A stretch of 64,000 nt of DNA from Papaver somniferum. Taxonomy: Eukaryota > Streptophyta > Magnoliopsida > Ranunculales > Papaveraceae. The translations under genes were made by a program, and so were the position numbers. Positions 22,615 through 35,761 of the stretch are shown here, in pieces. Each line of letters starts with the position of its first letter. Position 1 is the stretch's first letter. The stretch lies in assembly GCF_003573695.1 (NCBI RefSeq), contig NC_039361.1, positions 89,050,149 to 89,114,148 on the forward strand, read 5' to 3'. The notes under the pieces were generated by a model. The model made no database searches. It saw only the letters and a list, made by a program, of their open reading frames with translations, and was not told the origin of the DNA.

Positions 22615-22646
22615 GATCACAAAGATTGTAAAGAAATCATTGTAGA

Positions 22647-24610
22647 ATGTTGGAAGACTTAGCACAAAGGTTCTCTGGTATCAAGGTTGCTAGGAAGTTA
22701 AGAGACATTAAAGTCAAATTAAAGAAATGGAACAAGGAAGTTTATGGTAACATTAAGACAAATCTAGAATACAATATTCAACACTTGGATTGGATCACCA
22801 AAATTCAATTTAACAACAATAGGGGACAGGCTATCAGAGATGCTAAGAAGAAAGTTGAACATTGGCAGAATATCCAAGAAAGCTTCTGGAAGACTAAAAG
22901 CAGGGACCAGCTCATCAAACTTGGAGATAAAAACACCATCTACTTCCATATATCAGCCAAGAAAAGATATAGAAGGAATAAAATTGTCTCAATCCAACAA
23001 GAAAATGGCAATTGGCTACATAACAGTAATGAGATAGCTCTTTACTTCACCAATCATTTTTTTACTATGGCTACAGCTGAACCTATAACCATCAATCAAT
23101 CCCTCATAAATCTCATTCCCACCACCATAACCAACACTGAGAACAGTAATCTTTTAAGAACTCCTGATGCAGTAGAAATCAAAGATATTCTATTTAGCAT
23201 GGCAGGGGACAAGGATCCAGGACCTAATGGCTTCCTACCAAATTTCTTCCAAGCTATCTAGGAAGTTGTAGGTGAGGACATCATCAACATGGTACAAAAC
23301 TTTTTCACTTCTGGCTACCTTCTTAAAGAGATGAACTCTACATTCATTTCTCTCATCCCCAAAACTGAAAATCCTACCACCCCATCTCAATTCAGACCTA
23401 TATCCTTATGTAATACCACTTACAAAATCATATCCAAACTTCTTGATCAAAGACTCAAACCCCTTCTACCCAAACTTATATCCCCATTCCAATCTGCTTT
23501 TATGCATGGCAGACAAATCTCAGACAACATAGCCATAGCCCATGAACTTATCCACCATATGAACACCAGAAAAGGGAAAAAATGAGCTAATGGTATTATG
23601 GGAATTAATATTGATATGGCAAAAGCTTTTGATAGGGTCAACTGGGAATTTCTTCTCAAAGTTATGACTCAAATGGGATTCAGCACACAATGGTGTATCC
23701 TAATCCACCAATGCATCTCCACCACCAACCTTGTTGTCTTAGTCAATGGGTCCCCTGGAAACTTCTTCAAACCAACTAGTGGTCACAGAATAGAAGATCC
23801 ACTATCTCCTTATCTATTCTTATTCTGTATGGCGGCTCTCTCTAGATATCTAATCTTTGCAGAATCTCAGAAACTTATACATGAAACAAAAACATGCAAT
23901 GAAGCTCCTGCCATTAGCCACCTCCTCTTTGCGGATGATTGCATGATTTTCTGCAAAGCCAATATGAAAGAATGTCACAACCTCATCAAGATTTCCATGA
24001 TTTTTGGAGTTCTTCTGTACAACTGATCAATTTTGCTAAATCAAGAATCTTCTTAAGCAAAAACACTGCTCCTGACATTGCAGACAACATTAGTGAAGCC
24101 ATACATGTACAAAGAATCAACAACACGGATAAATATTTGGGATCACCACTCTTCACCAATAGAAGCAAATTCCAAGCTTTCAAGCCTTGTGTGGATAAAT
24201 TAAAACACAGACTGGATGGTTGGAAAACTAACCTATCAACAGCAGGAAAAGTTACTATGATCCAAACTGTCACCTTAACTTCCAGCATATACCAAATGAA
24301 CTGCTTCAAGATCCCAAAAGGTACTTGTAAAGAGATAAATGCCATACAAATGGACTTCTTATGGAATAAGGAGCAACATAAATCTAAAGGATTATTCTAC
24401 ATTGCTTGGGATGCTGTCAACAAACCAAAAGATCTAGGGGGGGTGGGATTCAAAAATATGGAATATTTAAATCTAGCAATGATATCCAATATTTCTTGGA
24501 GATTAATTGAAGAACCAAACTCTCTCTGGAGCAGCACAATGAAGGCATCTCACTATCCAAATCAAGAAGTTATCAGAATGGATACTAAGCCAAAGACTAC
24601 TGATTCTTAG
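22647..24610 (+). pseudogene. LINE ORF2, reverse transcriptase domain
   Basis: Motifs run in the normal order: GDKDPGPNGFLPNFF, STFISLIPKTENP, FRPISLCNTTYKIISK, QSAFMHGRQISDN, NIDMAKAFDRVNWEF, then HLLFADDCMIF with catalytic FADD near 23930. Breaks occur at 23259 (TAG), 23583 (TGA) and a shift near 24000. The thumb region follows with LGSPLF, WKTNLSTAGK and WRLIEEPNSLW. The enzyme would prime DNA synthesis at the nicked target. This copy is inactive. Confidence 0.88.
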
Positions 24611-26157
24611 ATATGGAAAGGAATTATGGAATGCATTTATTGCATTCAAAAATACCATATCTGGAAGATAGGGGATATCATAAACATCCACATGGGAGGA
24701 CAGATGGATTGATAACCTACCTGACATAATCCAAAAACCCACCCAATGCCCTTCAAGCCTCAAAACTGTCAATCAACTCTTCAATACCCATGGAGAGTGG
24801 GACACTGACATTCTAGCTCTCTGGTTCACTCAAGATATTCAAAATCTCATTATACAGACACAACACAATCCCAATTCTGAAGACACTGTAAGATGGAGCT
24901 TAACTCATACAAGAAAATTTACTGTCAAATCCTTATATGACAAGCAAATCAATGATAAATATACTAATGACACACTCATAGCTCCTTGGAAGCAAATATG
25001 GAAACTTGACACTACTCCAGTTATTCAACTCTTCACCTCGAAATGTGCTCATGGCATTCTTCCAACCAATGCCAAATCAGCTAGCATTTTAAACTACATT
25101 GATCCTATTTGCACCTTTTGCAAGAATGCTCCTGAAGATACCACTCATGTTATGTTGGCTTGCCCAGCTGCCTCTGATGTTTGGGAAAAACTGTTTGGGA
25201 GAGAATTATCAACTTTTTTCTTCATATAGTTGATTCCATGACTGGTTCAACAGTTGGTTACACTCTGACAATCCTTCTGCTAGATGGAATGCTACTTTTG
25301 CTACTATATGTTGGTTCATATGAAAAGCTAGATGTGATTGGGTCTTCAGAAACATAAGCCCCACAGCTGCTGCTACTGCTATGAAAATCACTCAACATCT
25401 ATGTACCTTCACTAGAGTGAATCATAACCCAGGGCATATCTTAAACAATCTCTACTACCAGGAAACTTCCAATGATCATAACCTAAGATTTAACAGTCTG
25501 ATGAGAAACAATAGAGGAAAATTTGGAATCACTATTAGCATACACATATTGGAAATAAATAATAACTTGGCTAATATTGATTTATCATCTTATACTAACT
25601 TTGATTTTATGGAAATGTCTTTCACAGGTCAATTTGTGGGAGCAAGGAACATCAAAGACATTACAACTGGCTTCAACAGAGCAAGAATAGGAGCTCATCT
25701 AGCACTGACATGGGCCAAGTAAATGCATCAAACCACCATTGACTTTGCAGCAGAGGAAGAAGAAATATTACAAGCCATTCAGACAGGATACCATCTATAA
25801 GTTCAAGAAAGATTTCAAGGAAGCTATACTCAAAATGAAAACAGGAATTTTGAAGCAATAGATTTTATCTTAGGCAAGCTTATCAATCTAGCTCCACAAC
25901 AAAACTCCGCTGCTGCCAACTTAGCTAAGCTCTCTAGTTACTCTCTTTTACTTCAAAACTTTAATTAGACCAATTACTTTGGACAGCTTTACAGTTTATT
26001 TCAAATCATGATCTTACGGATAACTGTAATAACTCAAACCTTATTTTGAGGGGGCATCTTGGTGTTATTCATAGCCCAGATGACCACCCTGTTGTTATCT
26101 TGAGTAGGTAGCTCATTTGAGCTTCTCTTCTCTTTTCGTATAAAGAAGAAAAAAAAT
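24611..26157 (+). pseudogene. LINE ORF2 C-terminus (zf-RVT region) and 3' end
   Basis: Across shifted frames the zinc-binding reverse-transcriptase-associated domain is readable: FTVKSLYDKQ, APWKQIWKLD, FTSKCAHGILPT, then CTFCKNAPEDTTHVML (about 24910-25170). The sequence beyond 25380 is open for 113 codons but no RNase H motif was found. The element closes with an A-rich tail, TAAAGAAGAAAAAAAATAA, near 26141. Confidence 0.65.
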
Positions 26158-26444
26158 AAGCTCCTACACCTTGTTGCATTCGTATATTAAAAAATGTAAA
26201 AGTATGAGCTCTGGAACTTGGTTCTCTGAAGTCTGACCTGGCATCCTTTCAATAAGAAATGTTAACTTCGAGATGTACTATTGGAACAAACGTTTTAATT
26301 GTACAAAGACAATCGGTGACCCATAAAATCACACCCACAGGGTTTTAGAGTCCAAAATACAGTTATGATGCATCTCTATCTCCATCCTACTTCTCTCCAG
26401 TATTACTAATTAGGTATTTCTTTCAGCACTTTTTGTTGCCTTCA
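26158..26444. other. Short intergenic stretch left of the TR-GAG array
   Basis: No gene or repeat was seen. It is contiguous in origin with the sequence right of 53593, because the same GTTGG flanks the array on both sides. Confidence 0.6.
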
Positions 26445-26449
26445 GTTGG
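26445..26449. other. Target site duplication, left copy (GTTGG)
   Basis: GTTGG directly precedes the first base of LTR A and recurs at 53589-53593 directly after LTR C. It marks the whole 27-kb array as one insertion unit. Confidence 0.85.
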
Positions 26450-29238
26450 TGAAAAGACGAGGGTACCTAAATATACCTCAATCTAAAACTTTTCCTACCT
26501 ATAAGTCCATTCTCCGAAAGTGATTGTCTATGGACTGAGTCGAGACAATGCAACTAATCGGTTCACACTTCGTGTGATCATCTATGGATACGAGATCGAA
26601 ACAATACAACAACGAAGTATGTTTACTTGATAAAAGGGTTCAGACTAAACCAAACACAATAGGATTCACTTATCAAGTAAATGGGAATTAACGTTTGTGT
26701 GATTTACTTTAATTATAATAAAACAATTATAATGCGGAAAAAAAAAGTAAATGACACATCAAGATTTTGTTAACGAGAAAACCGCAAATGCAGAAAAACC
26801 CCGGGACCTTGTCCAGAATTGAATACTCTCAGTATTAAGCCGCTACACAAAATTACACCTAACTTCGTATAGTTGATACCAAGCAACTGAACCTATAGTT
26901 CACCTAGTTCCGTCTGTATTCCCACGCCTCCAAATTATAAATAAGTCACGTACTTGGAACAATTCCTTTGGTTCGTATTCCAAACAGTAAATGAACAACA
27001 AATCTGTTTGGTATCAACTCTCTTCAACTAAGTGATATGAGTCGGACGAAGGCTCTTTTGTTTATCTTAACATTAACTCATTCGTTAGGTCCTTAGATCT
27101 ATCTTATTTTCAATTACCAAAGTAATCGTTAAGATTTTGCAATCAACACTCTTAATCCAAATAATGTATTGATGCCGATCTACTCAACTAATCAATCCAA
27201 TTCTATCACAAGGATAAAATCAATTATTAATTGGATCCTCTTTTTACCGAAATAAGTATTGTGCACACCAAAGATTATGAACCCCAAATCAGAAATCTTC
27301 AAACTCTATTTTTTATTCAAATCTTCTTAGACCTTCAATAAACACCTGCATACAATCACTTGATTCTCTTGTGATCAATCACGCACAGAACGGAGTCTGT
27401 TAACAATGGATCATCACAAGATTGTATTTAAAACTACAAACAGTCTAAAGATCCCTGTCGAAACTCTGAACTAGTTTGAGTGAATCTTATATCAGAAAAG
27501 AAGATCCTCAATCATAAATAAACAAGTGCAATCAAAGTTCTACAATCGTTAGTTAATCAAATCAATCGAAAACAAAAGATAAACCGCAATTATCTAGTTT
27601 CCCACCAACAGTACTAATAGAGCTTCTCAATCCCAAGGAAGACTTTAAAACGAGAGGTCGTAAGAGATTTCGCCTAATAAGGTTACTCTCCTCTCCGAAT
27701 AGGCGGCTTCACCGGTAGTAGCACAACAAGAGGTAGTTTGCTGTTACGAAGGATTAGTTTGCTAGAAATGCAAACTTCAAGCATTTATAGACAAGGAATT
27801 TTGGACACCATGGAATTTCCAAAACCGAAAATATTCTCAAGATTAAAGCACAAATTCGGTTTCCATAATTCTTGGAAATGCTCTGTCCAAAAATAATGAT
27901 CGAAATCTCTCGGAAAATCTCTAATTAGTAAATGCACGTTACTAATTCTTATTTTTCCTAAAAATGAAATTAATAACCTTAATTAAAATATTCTTAACTT
28001 ATTTATGTTTCGATTCTGGGATTCTCTTCCCTTAGCTATTAAGGAATAACTTTGAACAATTAAATAGAAACATTCACAGCACGTGTTCAAAGTATGTCGA
28101 CATCCTTACTTTGTAAGTCCTCTTTCATACTTACAACCTTGAAACCCATTTTCCACACTTCCAAACAAGTTTAGAATTTGTTCACCTGACTTTCAAGACC
28201 TTTGTGATTGATCAAATACCATTTAATCACAAAACATGGGTGTAACGGTTCTACCAAAACAAGTTTTGATTCTACCTTCCATGTGAGTACGGTGCTTAGT
28301 CACACTAGCTTTCCAAAATTCGGTTGACTAGGTACTAAGATCGTTTCCCCACATATATATTGTATCTAAGTTATATGTGTTGCACATGTCCATAGGATCG
28401 GTTCCCCTTTCTGCTATAAACCTGCTGCACCTCATACAAGGATCAATTCCCCTTTGTGATGTACTGCACCTCTTACTAGGATCAGTTCCCCTTTACCCAT
28501 ATTTGGTCAGACATAAAATCACAAACTCGATCATACCATTTCAGGTGATTACTTAAGATCGGTTTCACTAATAAAAGTCATACCAATACATAAGTCAGGC
28601 CTTTGTGAATAGTTTTACCAAGAACACAACACAAGTCATGGACGGTTATACTAATCACACATATTGGTTGTTCACAATATATGCAATGAATAACAAAACC
28701 AATAACACCTGGCGATTTCCTTTTCGATTCACAAACCAAGTTCATGAATTTACTTCCTCAGAACACATGTAAACATTGTTCCCTAGGATGAAATCCTCAC
28801 CTCATACCCATACATAATCACAATAACATTAATATGATTATGGAAATGTCTTATCTATGAAGTTTAATGGTTAAGCAATAAACCTCGTATTGTATTCCTT
28901 AATACTATGTCTATCTAGAGTTCAATCATGCTTCGCAGTTTTGTTTTCAATATGCACGACTTGAAAGATACATTAGCGAATGAAATAGTTCAACTCAAAT
29001 ATCACTAAACTCAAGTGGAAGGATGATGTTGTCGTTATAGATCCTTTCTTCTTAACATCTTCAAGTCTTCGCAATACTTGTAAAGTCTCATTATACTAAT
29101 ACTTTCAAGCTAACCTATATAAAGTTGACTCTAGTACATAATCAAGCGACTTTTAACATGAGTCTTGATTCACTAAAATATGACAACCAAACTTGACGTA
29201 CCAATGCTTGGTGAGTTCAACCGAGCTATGCTCTAACA
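26450..29238 (-). mobile_element. TR-GAG LTR A (3' LTR on the minus strand)
   Basis: On the minus strand it runs TGTTAGAGCATAGCTC...CTCGTCTTTTCA, 2789 bp. It differs from LTRs B and C by several percent in the parts compared. A minus-strand TATA box is at 27783-27789. The stretch 28330-28500 holds a small array of the motif GGATCGGTTCCCC. Confidence 0.88.
27783..27789 (-). promoter_or_regulatory. TATA box of LTR A
   Basis: TATAAAT on the minus strand (CTATAAATGCTTG) has exact counterparts at 34303-34309 and 52144-52150 in LTRs B and C. Conservation in all three supports it as the Pol II core promoter. Confidence 0.55.
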
Positions 29239-31093
29239 ATCTCCCCTTTGTCAATTTTAGTGACAAAACTCTTACATCATATGGATGAACAAATTACACG
29301 AATTCATTACACATACGCTTGATTCCCGAATTCAACAACACAGTAATCTGCATACATTCAATCCTCAAAAAGTTCGTTGTTGACATTATAATAACCTCCC
29401 CCCAAGGAAGATAGGTAGATTTTCAATCCGCACGTCCTTGTTATACCACTTAATATGATATGTTACTCCCCCTTAGTCTGTGCTTTCACTCTTTCGTTTA
29501 GATAAACGTTTATGCACCGATGTTCTTTTTCTTAGTGATACCAATCAATATAAAATCAATGCCAGTATCACTTGTTTACTCCATATATTTCTCCCCCTTT
29601 TTATCACAAAATGACAAAGAAACGAAAAAAAGGACAAACCGAAAAGAATCTTACAAATCTCAAAATAGACTTGCAACCTGTAGAGTTAAGCACGAGGGTT
29701 CCACACACCATGTTCTGATAACCAATATCAAAACCGAACAAGTAGTTTTATTTTGATATGTTACCAAGGAAACAATTGTCCGAAACAATTTTTCCATTTT
29801 AGTTTATCAAACCAAAAATCAACTAAGCACCTTAGTCCTTTTGCTAAACTGATTGTATAAAAACAATCGCTTATTCGATAAGATCAAAATAAAGATAACT
29901 CTATTTTTCTCATCAGGTTCTAATTATCCATAAACTTAGACCTTTCAATTTTAAACAAGACAAGTACTACGATAGTTAACTAGCATTTCGTGTTAAGGCA
30001 TTCGATTAGACTTGAATAACCGAAACCTCACTTCGATAAGTCTAACTAAGATCAGAATTAACTTAGTTTCTCTTATCCGGAATCGAATTGGACTAAAAAA
30101 CTCATCCCGTAAACCTTTTCTTTCGTTAAGCCATAAATAATTCATACAAACCAAATAAATCAACTTGCATAATTATTCACCTCAATTGGAAGCAATTGAA
30201 ACAACGTAGACATTAGAGCACCACAATTGCACCGAAATTTTGTAAGCCTAAACAATTGATACCACTCAATAAAGCAAGATAACAATAGTTTTTCTTAACC
30301 GGAACCAATTGAATTACACATACATCCATACACACATAATGGAATAAACATCAATTGTACCGAAATTTTGTTAAGCAAAAGCAATAAATATATATGAAAG
30401 AAACTCAGGCTTTTCTTAAACAGGAAAACAATTAACTAACAACATTGTTACCTCAAATTTCGCATCCACTTATCCAATATGTTTGCATCTTCGTTCAGGG
30501 AGAATTGATATCGAAATATCATCATGTTATCATCCTTATGCAAAACAAAAGATAACAACAACAAACCTTTACCAAAATCGGTTTTAACAATTGCAAGCAA
30601 GAGTTGAAAACCGTCGAAACACATATGCTTTGATGCTAAACCAAAACCGGTTCAACATATTGTGACTTTTTCACATATTGTTTCTACCAGAACCACTCTT
30701 GATTCTTTGATAAAGCCTACCAACATGGGCTAGAACTTAATCCTTCTAAATCAAAAAGTCACCCAAACCACAAGGGTTCACAACATTATGAGATCGAATA
30801 CCAAGGTAGTGAAACCGAAATCAAACATCTCATAAACATACATAGAAATAAGATAAAAGCCTTTAAGCATAGGCTATGTAAACCAAAAACTATCACAAGA
30901 AAAATTATAAATCAAATAATTTTATTCATAATAGTTTTTGTTCATAATAGACTTAATACAATCATTGAAAGAAATCAAAAATTGATGTCTATTTTTCCGG
31001 ATTTCAGAATCCTGCATAATCTTGAAATCTCTTGCGCTTGATAGGGATGACTCTCCTAATTCCCTGAAGTGATCCTTGATTGAAGACTAATTC
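29239..31093 (-). other. Non-coding 3' part of TR-GAG internal region 1
   Basis: The minus-strand tract GACAAAGGGGAGATTG (29239-29255) is the polypurine tract next to LTR A. The following 1.8 kb is AT-rich, has no significant ORF on either strand, and is closely matched by 35762-37627 in the second internal region. Confidence 0.7.
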
Positions 31094-31418
31094 CTAAACC
31101 TTGTGGAAGTGGGGTTCCTCCTCGTTTACTCTTTTGGTGAGTAAATATAGTTGCTTGAGAATTTGAGCTTGAACTAGTAAGGTTTTTTCAAGGCTACGTT
31201 TTAACATTAGAACTTCCAACTTGGTTTCAGCACAAGTTCGAGCCATCTTGTAAAACTCTTTTTCATAATCAATCATACAAGATGAAAGATTCATATTCAT
31301 ATAGGAAGCAGATCCGTTTCCATTGAAATTTAGGTGACCGAAAGAGTCACTAGCCAATTTTTCAGCATACCTTTCTGCACTTTGAAGAAAGCTTTGCTTA
31401 CAAATCTGATTTTTCCAT
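31094..31418 (-). pseudogene. Second conserved ORF of the TR-GAG element, copy 1 (broken)
   Basis: It begins MEKSDL and is broken almost at once by a TAA and a frameshift; the intact 87-codon part starts MASDSFGHLNFNGNGSAS. It includes KLEVLMLKRSLEKTLL and ends EEPHFHKV at a TAG (31094-31096). The same protein is present in the second internal region. Predicted content is mainly helical and charged, with no recognised domain. It is not part of the gag frame and lies about 270 bp downstream of gag. Confidence 0.5.
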
Positions 31419-31691
31419 GATTCCTGGTTTCAGACAGAAGACCGAAACACTCATATATTACCGAAACTTATACACCAATAGTTATTAAAAACTTGTTCAT
31501 TGATTATGGGAATCAAATATTCTTCCCTTAATAGAAAAATCGAAAGTCTTTAATATTAAGGATTTTTTAGGAAAGTGCGTCCCAGTGAATATTTTCATAA
31601 TTCTCGCAAGTTTTGAACCATTCCATAATATACAGTGAACTCATCAAACCAAGTTTGAGCACTTTATGAGTCAGTGTATTTCTCCTACATA

Positions 31692-32900
31692 CTAAGTATC
31701 TGAATGAGACAGATTAAGTTTTCTACGGTTATCAGGAAATTTCTTCTTACCTGATTTATTAGGAACATTGATACTTTCTGACGATAAACAAAATTTATCA
31801 TAGAAATTATCATCATCAAGATATTTAGGAATTACTTTTAGTGTTGATGATCTGGAGACATGGAAAACTTCTTCTTTATGTAGTTTCATGATCTTCTTTG
31901 GTATCCACTTCTTGGAGTTCGTAGCCTTCTGATCTTTCTAACCTTTGTGATGAACTGTTGAAGAATTCTTTCGAGAATCCCTTGATCCAAGATGATCATG
32001 TTTGTGTATGGCTTGTTTAGGTGAAGTTCTCATGTTAATCTTTGGGCTGGAGTTAGATAAACGGCGACAGTCCGTAATTACATGACCTTTGTTTCCACAA
32101 TAAAAACATCGTCTATCATGATGTTTAAGATGATGTGAAGATATCTGATGAGAGTAGTTCACCTTTTTATTTCCTAAGAATTCCATGTCCTTTTTATAGG
32201 AAGGATCCTCCTTTTGAACGCCATTAAGGTTGACATTCTTCTTTTCTCCTGGAGGATGGTACAATCCAGACTTCTTGGATTTTGGGAAGGATATATCCAA
32301 CTGATTTTCAGACATTAATGAACACATATCATCCTTTATCCTGTTGACATGTTCGGTGATAGTCTTAATCTCAGAGTCATATGATATTTTTAAGGCATTG
32401 TATTCATTTGTTGTTGTTTTCCTTAAGAGCTCAGTTTTCTTTTCTTGATCAATAATTTTCTTTAGCTTGGTTTCTAAGAAATTGATCTTTGAGGAGGAAC
32501 AGATCTTACAGGATTCTAAGTCAGTTTTAAATGATGACAAATCACGTTTGAGCCGATCCTTTTCAGCTTTCATATGACCTAATTCTTTAAGAAGTTTTCC
32601 TTCTCTTGTTAATGCAAGTGTAAGCTCAGTTGCACAAGAAAGGAATTCTTTCTTTAGCTCATCAAGTTGAGATATTTTTATGTTCACATAATCAACATCT
32701 TCTTTATCATCAAGTTATTCAGAATCAGACTCATCGACTGTGAGTACAGAACTTAACTTAACCTCTTCTTGAGAACATACATACACTTTTTCAGAAAATC
32801 AAGTGGAGATTATAGAAGACATCCCTTCTAAGCATTTTCGGAAGTTAAATCCAGGAAGAGTTTTTCTCAAACCTTGTGACACATTAACAGAATCATCCAT
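31692..32900 (-). pseudogene. gag: TR-GAG gag, copy 1
   Basis: A single 403-codon frame starts MDDSVNVSQGLRKTLPG at 32900 and ends SHSDT at 31692, interrupted by a TGA and a TAA in the first 70 codons and a TAG near 31936. A long charged coiled-coil-like region (about residues 75-200) precedes a CX2CX4HX4C zinc knuckle, CFYCGNKGHVITDC, at 32067-32108. Gag would package the RNA, with enzymes supplied by an autonomous relative. The first two stops are also in copy 2. Confidence 0.8.
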
Positions 32901-32964
32901 TGGATTCAATTCTTATAGGTTGGATCGCACCAAACACAGATTGTTAGATATTTTCGTGTTTGCC

Positions 32965-32977
32965 TGCTCTGATACCA
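32965..32977 (-). promoter_or_regulatory. Primer binding site, TR-GAG copy 1
   Basis: On the minus strand TGGTATCAGAGCA starts two bases after the end of LTR B. It matches the initiator tRNA-Met primer site of copia elements and fixes the minus orientation. Confidence 0.88.
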
Positions 32978-32979
32978 AT

Positions 32980-35761
32980 TGAAAAGACGAGGGTACCCAA
33001 ATATACCTCAATCAAAAATTTTTCCTACTTATGAGTCCATTCTCCGAAAGTGATTGTCTATGGATTGAGTCGAGACAATGCAACTAACCGGTTCACACTT
33101 CGTGTGATCGTCTATGGATACGAGATAGAGACAATACAACAACGAAGTATGTTTACTTGATAAAAGGGTTCGTACTTAACCAGACACAATAGGATTCACT
33201 TATCAAGTAAATAGGAATTAACGTTTGTGTGATTTACTTCAATTATAATAAAACAATTATAATGCGGAAAATAAAAGTAAATGACACAACAAGATTTTGT
33301 TAACGAGGAAACCGAAAATGCAGAAAAACCCCGGGACCTTGTCCATAATTGAATACTCTCAGGATTAAGCCGCTACACAAAATTACAACTAACTTCGTAT
33401 AGTTGAGACCAAGAAACTAAACCTATAGTTCACCTAGTCCCGTCTGTATTCCCACGCCTCCAACTTATAAATAAGTCACGTACTTGGAGCAATTCCTTTG
33501 GTTCGTATCCAAATAGTAAAGGAACAACAAATTTTTTTGGTATCAACTCTCTTAAACCAAGTGATATGAGTCGGACAAAGGCTCTTCTGTTTAGCTTAAC
33601 ATAAACTCGGTCGTCAGGTCCTTAGATCTATCTGATCTTCAATTACCAAAGTAATCGTTAAGATTTTGCAATCAACAGTCTTAATCCAAAGAATTGTGTT
33701 GATGCCGTTCTACTCAACTAATCAATCCAATTCTATCACAAGGATAAAACCGATTATTAATTGGATCCTCTTTTTACCGAAACAAGTATTGTGCACACCA
33801 AAGATTATGAACCCCAAATCATAAATCTTCAAGCTAATCTTTGTCTTCAAATCATCAATAAACACCTGCACACAATCACTTGAATCTCTTGTGATCAATC
33901 ACGCACAAAACGGAGTCTGTTAACAATGGATCATCACAAGATTGTCTTTAGAACTACAAACAGTCTAATGATCCCTGTCGAAACTCTGAACTAGTTTGAG
34001 TGAATCTTACATCAGAAGAGAAGATCCTCAAGCATAAAAAAACTAGGTGCAACCAAAGTTAAACCACTGTTAGTCAATCAAATCAATCGAAAACAAAAGA
34101 TAAACCACAATTATCTAGTTTCCCACCAACGGTACTAATAGAGCTTCCCAATCCCAAAAAAGACTTTAAAACGAGCGGTCGTAAGAGATTTCGCCTAATT
34201 AGGTTACTCTCCTCTCCGAATAAGCGGCTTCACCGGTAGCAGCACAACAAGAGGTAGTTTTCTGTTTCGAAGTATTAGTTTGCTAAAATGCAAACTTCAA
34301 GTATTTATAGACTAGGAAGTTTGGACACCAAGGAATTTCCAAAACCTAAGATATTCTCAAGATATTCATTAAAGCACAAATTCAGTTTCCATAATTCCTG
34401 GAAATGCTCTGTCCAAAAATAATGATCGAAATCTCTTGGAAATTATCTAATTAGTAAATGCACATTACTAATTCTTATTTTTCCTAAAAATGAAATTAAT
34501 AACCTTAATTAAAAGATTCTTAACTTATTTATGTTTCGATCCTGGGGTTCTCTTCCCTTAGCTATTAAGGAATAACTTTGAACAATTAAATAAAAACAGT
34601 CACAACACGTGTTCAAAGTATGTCGACATCCTTACTTTGTAAGTCCTCTTTCATACTTACAACCTTGAAACCGATTTTCCACACTTACAAACAAGTTCAG
34701 AATTAGTTCATCTGACTTTCATGAACTATGCGATTGATCAAATAACATTTAATCGTAAAACATGGGTGTAACGGTTCTACCAATACAATTTTCGGTTCTA
34801 CCTTCCATCTGAGTACTGTGCTTAGTCACACTAGCTTTCCAAAATTAGGTTGACTAGGTATTAGGATCGGTTCCCCACATATATATGGTATCTAACTTAT
34901 ATGTGTTGCACGTGTCCGTAGGATCGGTTCCCCTTTCTGCTATAAACATGTTGCACCTCATACAAGGATCGATTCCCCTTTGTGAGGTACTGCATCTCTT
35001 ACTAGGATCGGTTCCCCTTTACCCATATTTGGTAAGACATAAAATCACAAACTCGATCATACCATCTCAGGTGATTACTTAAGATCGGTCTCACTAATAA
35101 AAGTCATACCCATATGAAAGTCAGGCCTTTGTGAATAGTTTTACCAAGAACAGAAACAAGTCATGAACGGTTATACTAATCACACATATTGGTTTTTCAC
35201 AAGATATGTAATGAATTACAAAACCAATAACACCTGGCGATTTCCTTTTCGATTCACAAACCAAGTTCATGAATTTAATTCCTCAGAACACATGTAAAAA
35301 TTGTTCCTAGGATGAAATCCTCACCTCGTACCCATACATAATCATAATAGCATTCAAATGATTATGGCGATGTCTTATCTACGAAGTTTAATGGCTAAGC
35401 AATAAACCTCGTATTGCATTCCTTAATACTATGTCTATCTAGAGTTCAATCATGCTTCGCAGTTTTGTTTTCAATATGCACGACTTGGAAGATACGTTAG
35501 CGAATGAAACAGTTCAAGTCAAATATCACTAACCTCAAGTAGAAGGATGATGTTGTCGTTGTAGATCCTTGCTTCTTCATATCTTCAAGTCTTCGCAATA
35601 CTTGTAAGTCTCATTATCCTAATACTTTCAATCTAACCTATACGAAGTTGATTCTAGTACATAATCAAGCGACTCTTAACATGAGTTTTGATTCACTAAA
35701 ATATGACAACCAAACTTTACATACCAACGCTTGGTGGGTTCAATGGAGCTATGCTCTAACA
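32980..35761 (-). mobile_element. TR-GAG LTR B (shared central LTR)
   Basis: This 2782-bp LTR serves as 5' LTR for internal region 1 and 3' LTR for internal region 2. It is bounded by TGAAAAGACG and CTCTAACA in + orientation. The bases next to it are the internal regions themselves, with no target duplication, so it is not a separate insertion. Confidence 0.88.
34303..34309 (-). promoter_or_regulatory. TATA box of LTR B
   Basis: The minus-strand TATAAAT lies at the position equivalent to 27783-27789 of LTR A. Confidence 0.5.

Larger units (their letters stand above)
20132..26157 (+). mobile_element. L1-type LINE retrotransposon, decayed
   Basis: Two ORF remnants lie in order: an ORF1 with a DUF4283-like region and zinc knuckle, then an ORF2 with an apurinic endonuclease, a LINE reverse transcriptase with FADD, and a zf-RVT region. 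An A-rich tail follows near 26141-26157. No LTRs are present. Several single-base frameshifts and stops break both frames. The 5' end probably lies further upstream, and no target duplication was identified. Confidence 0.88.
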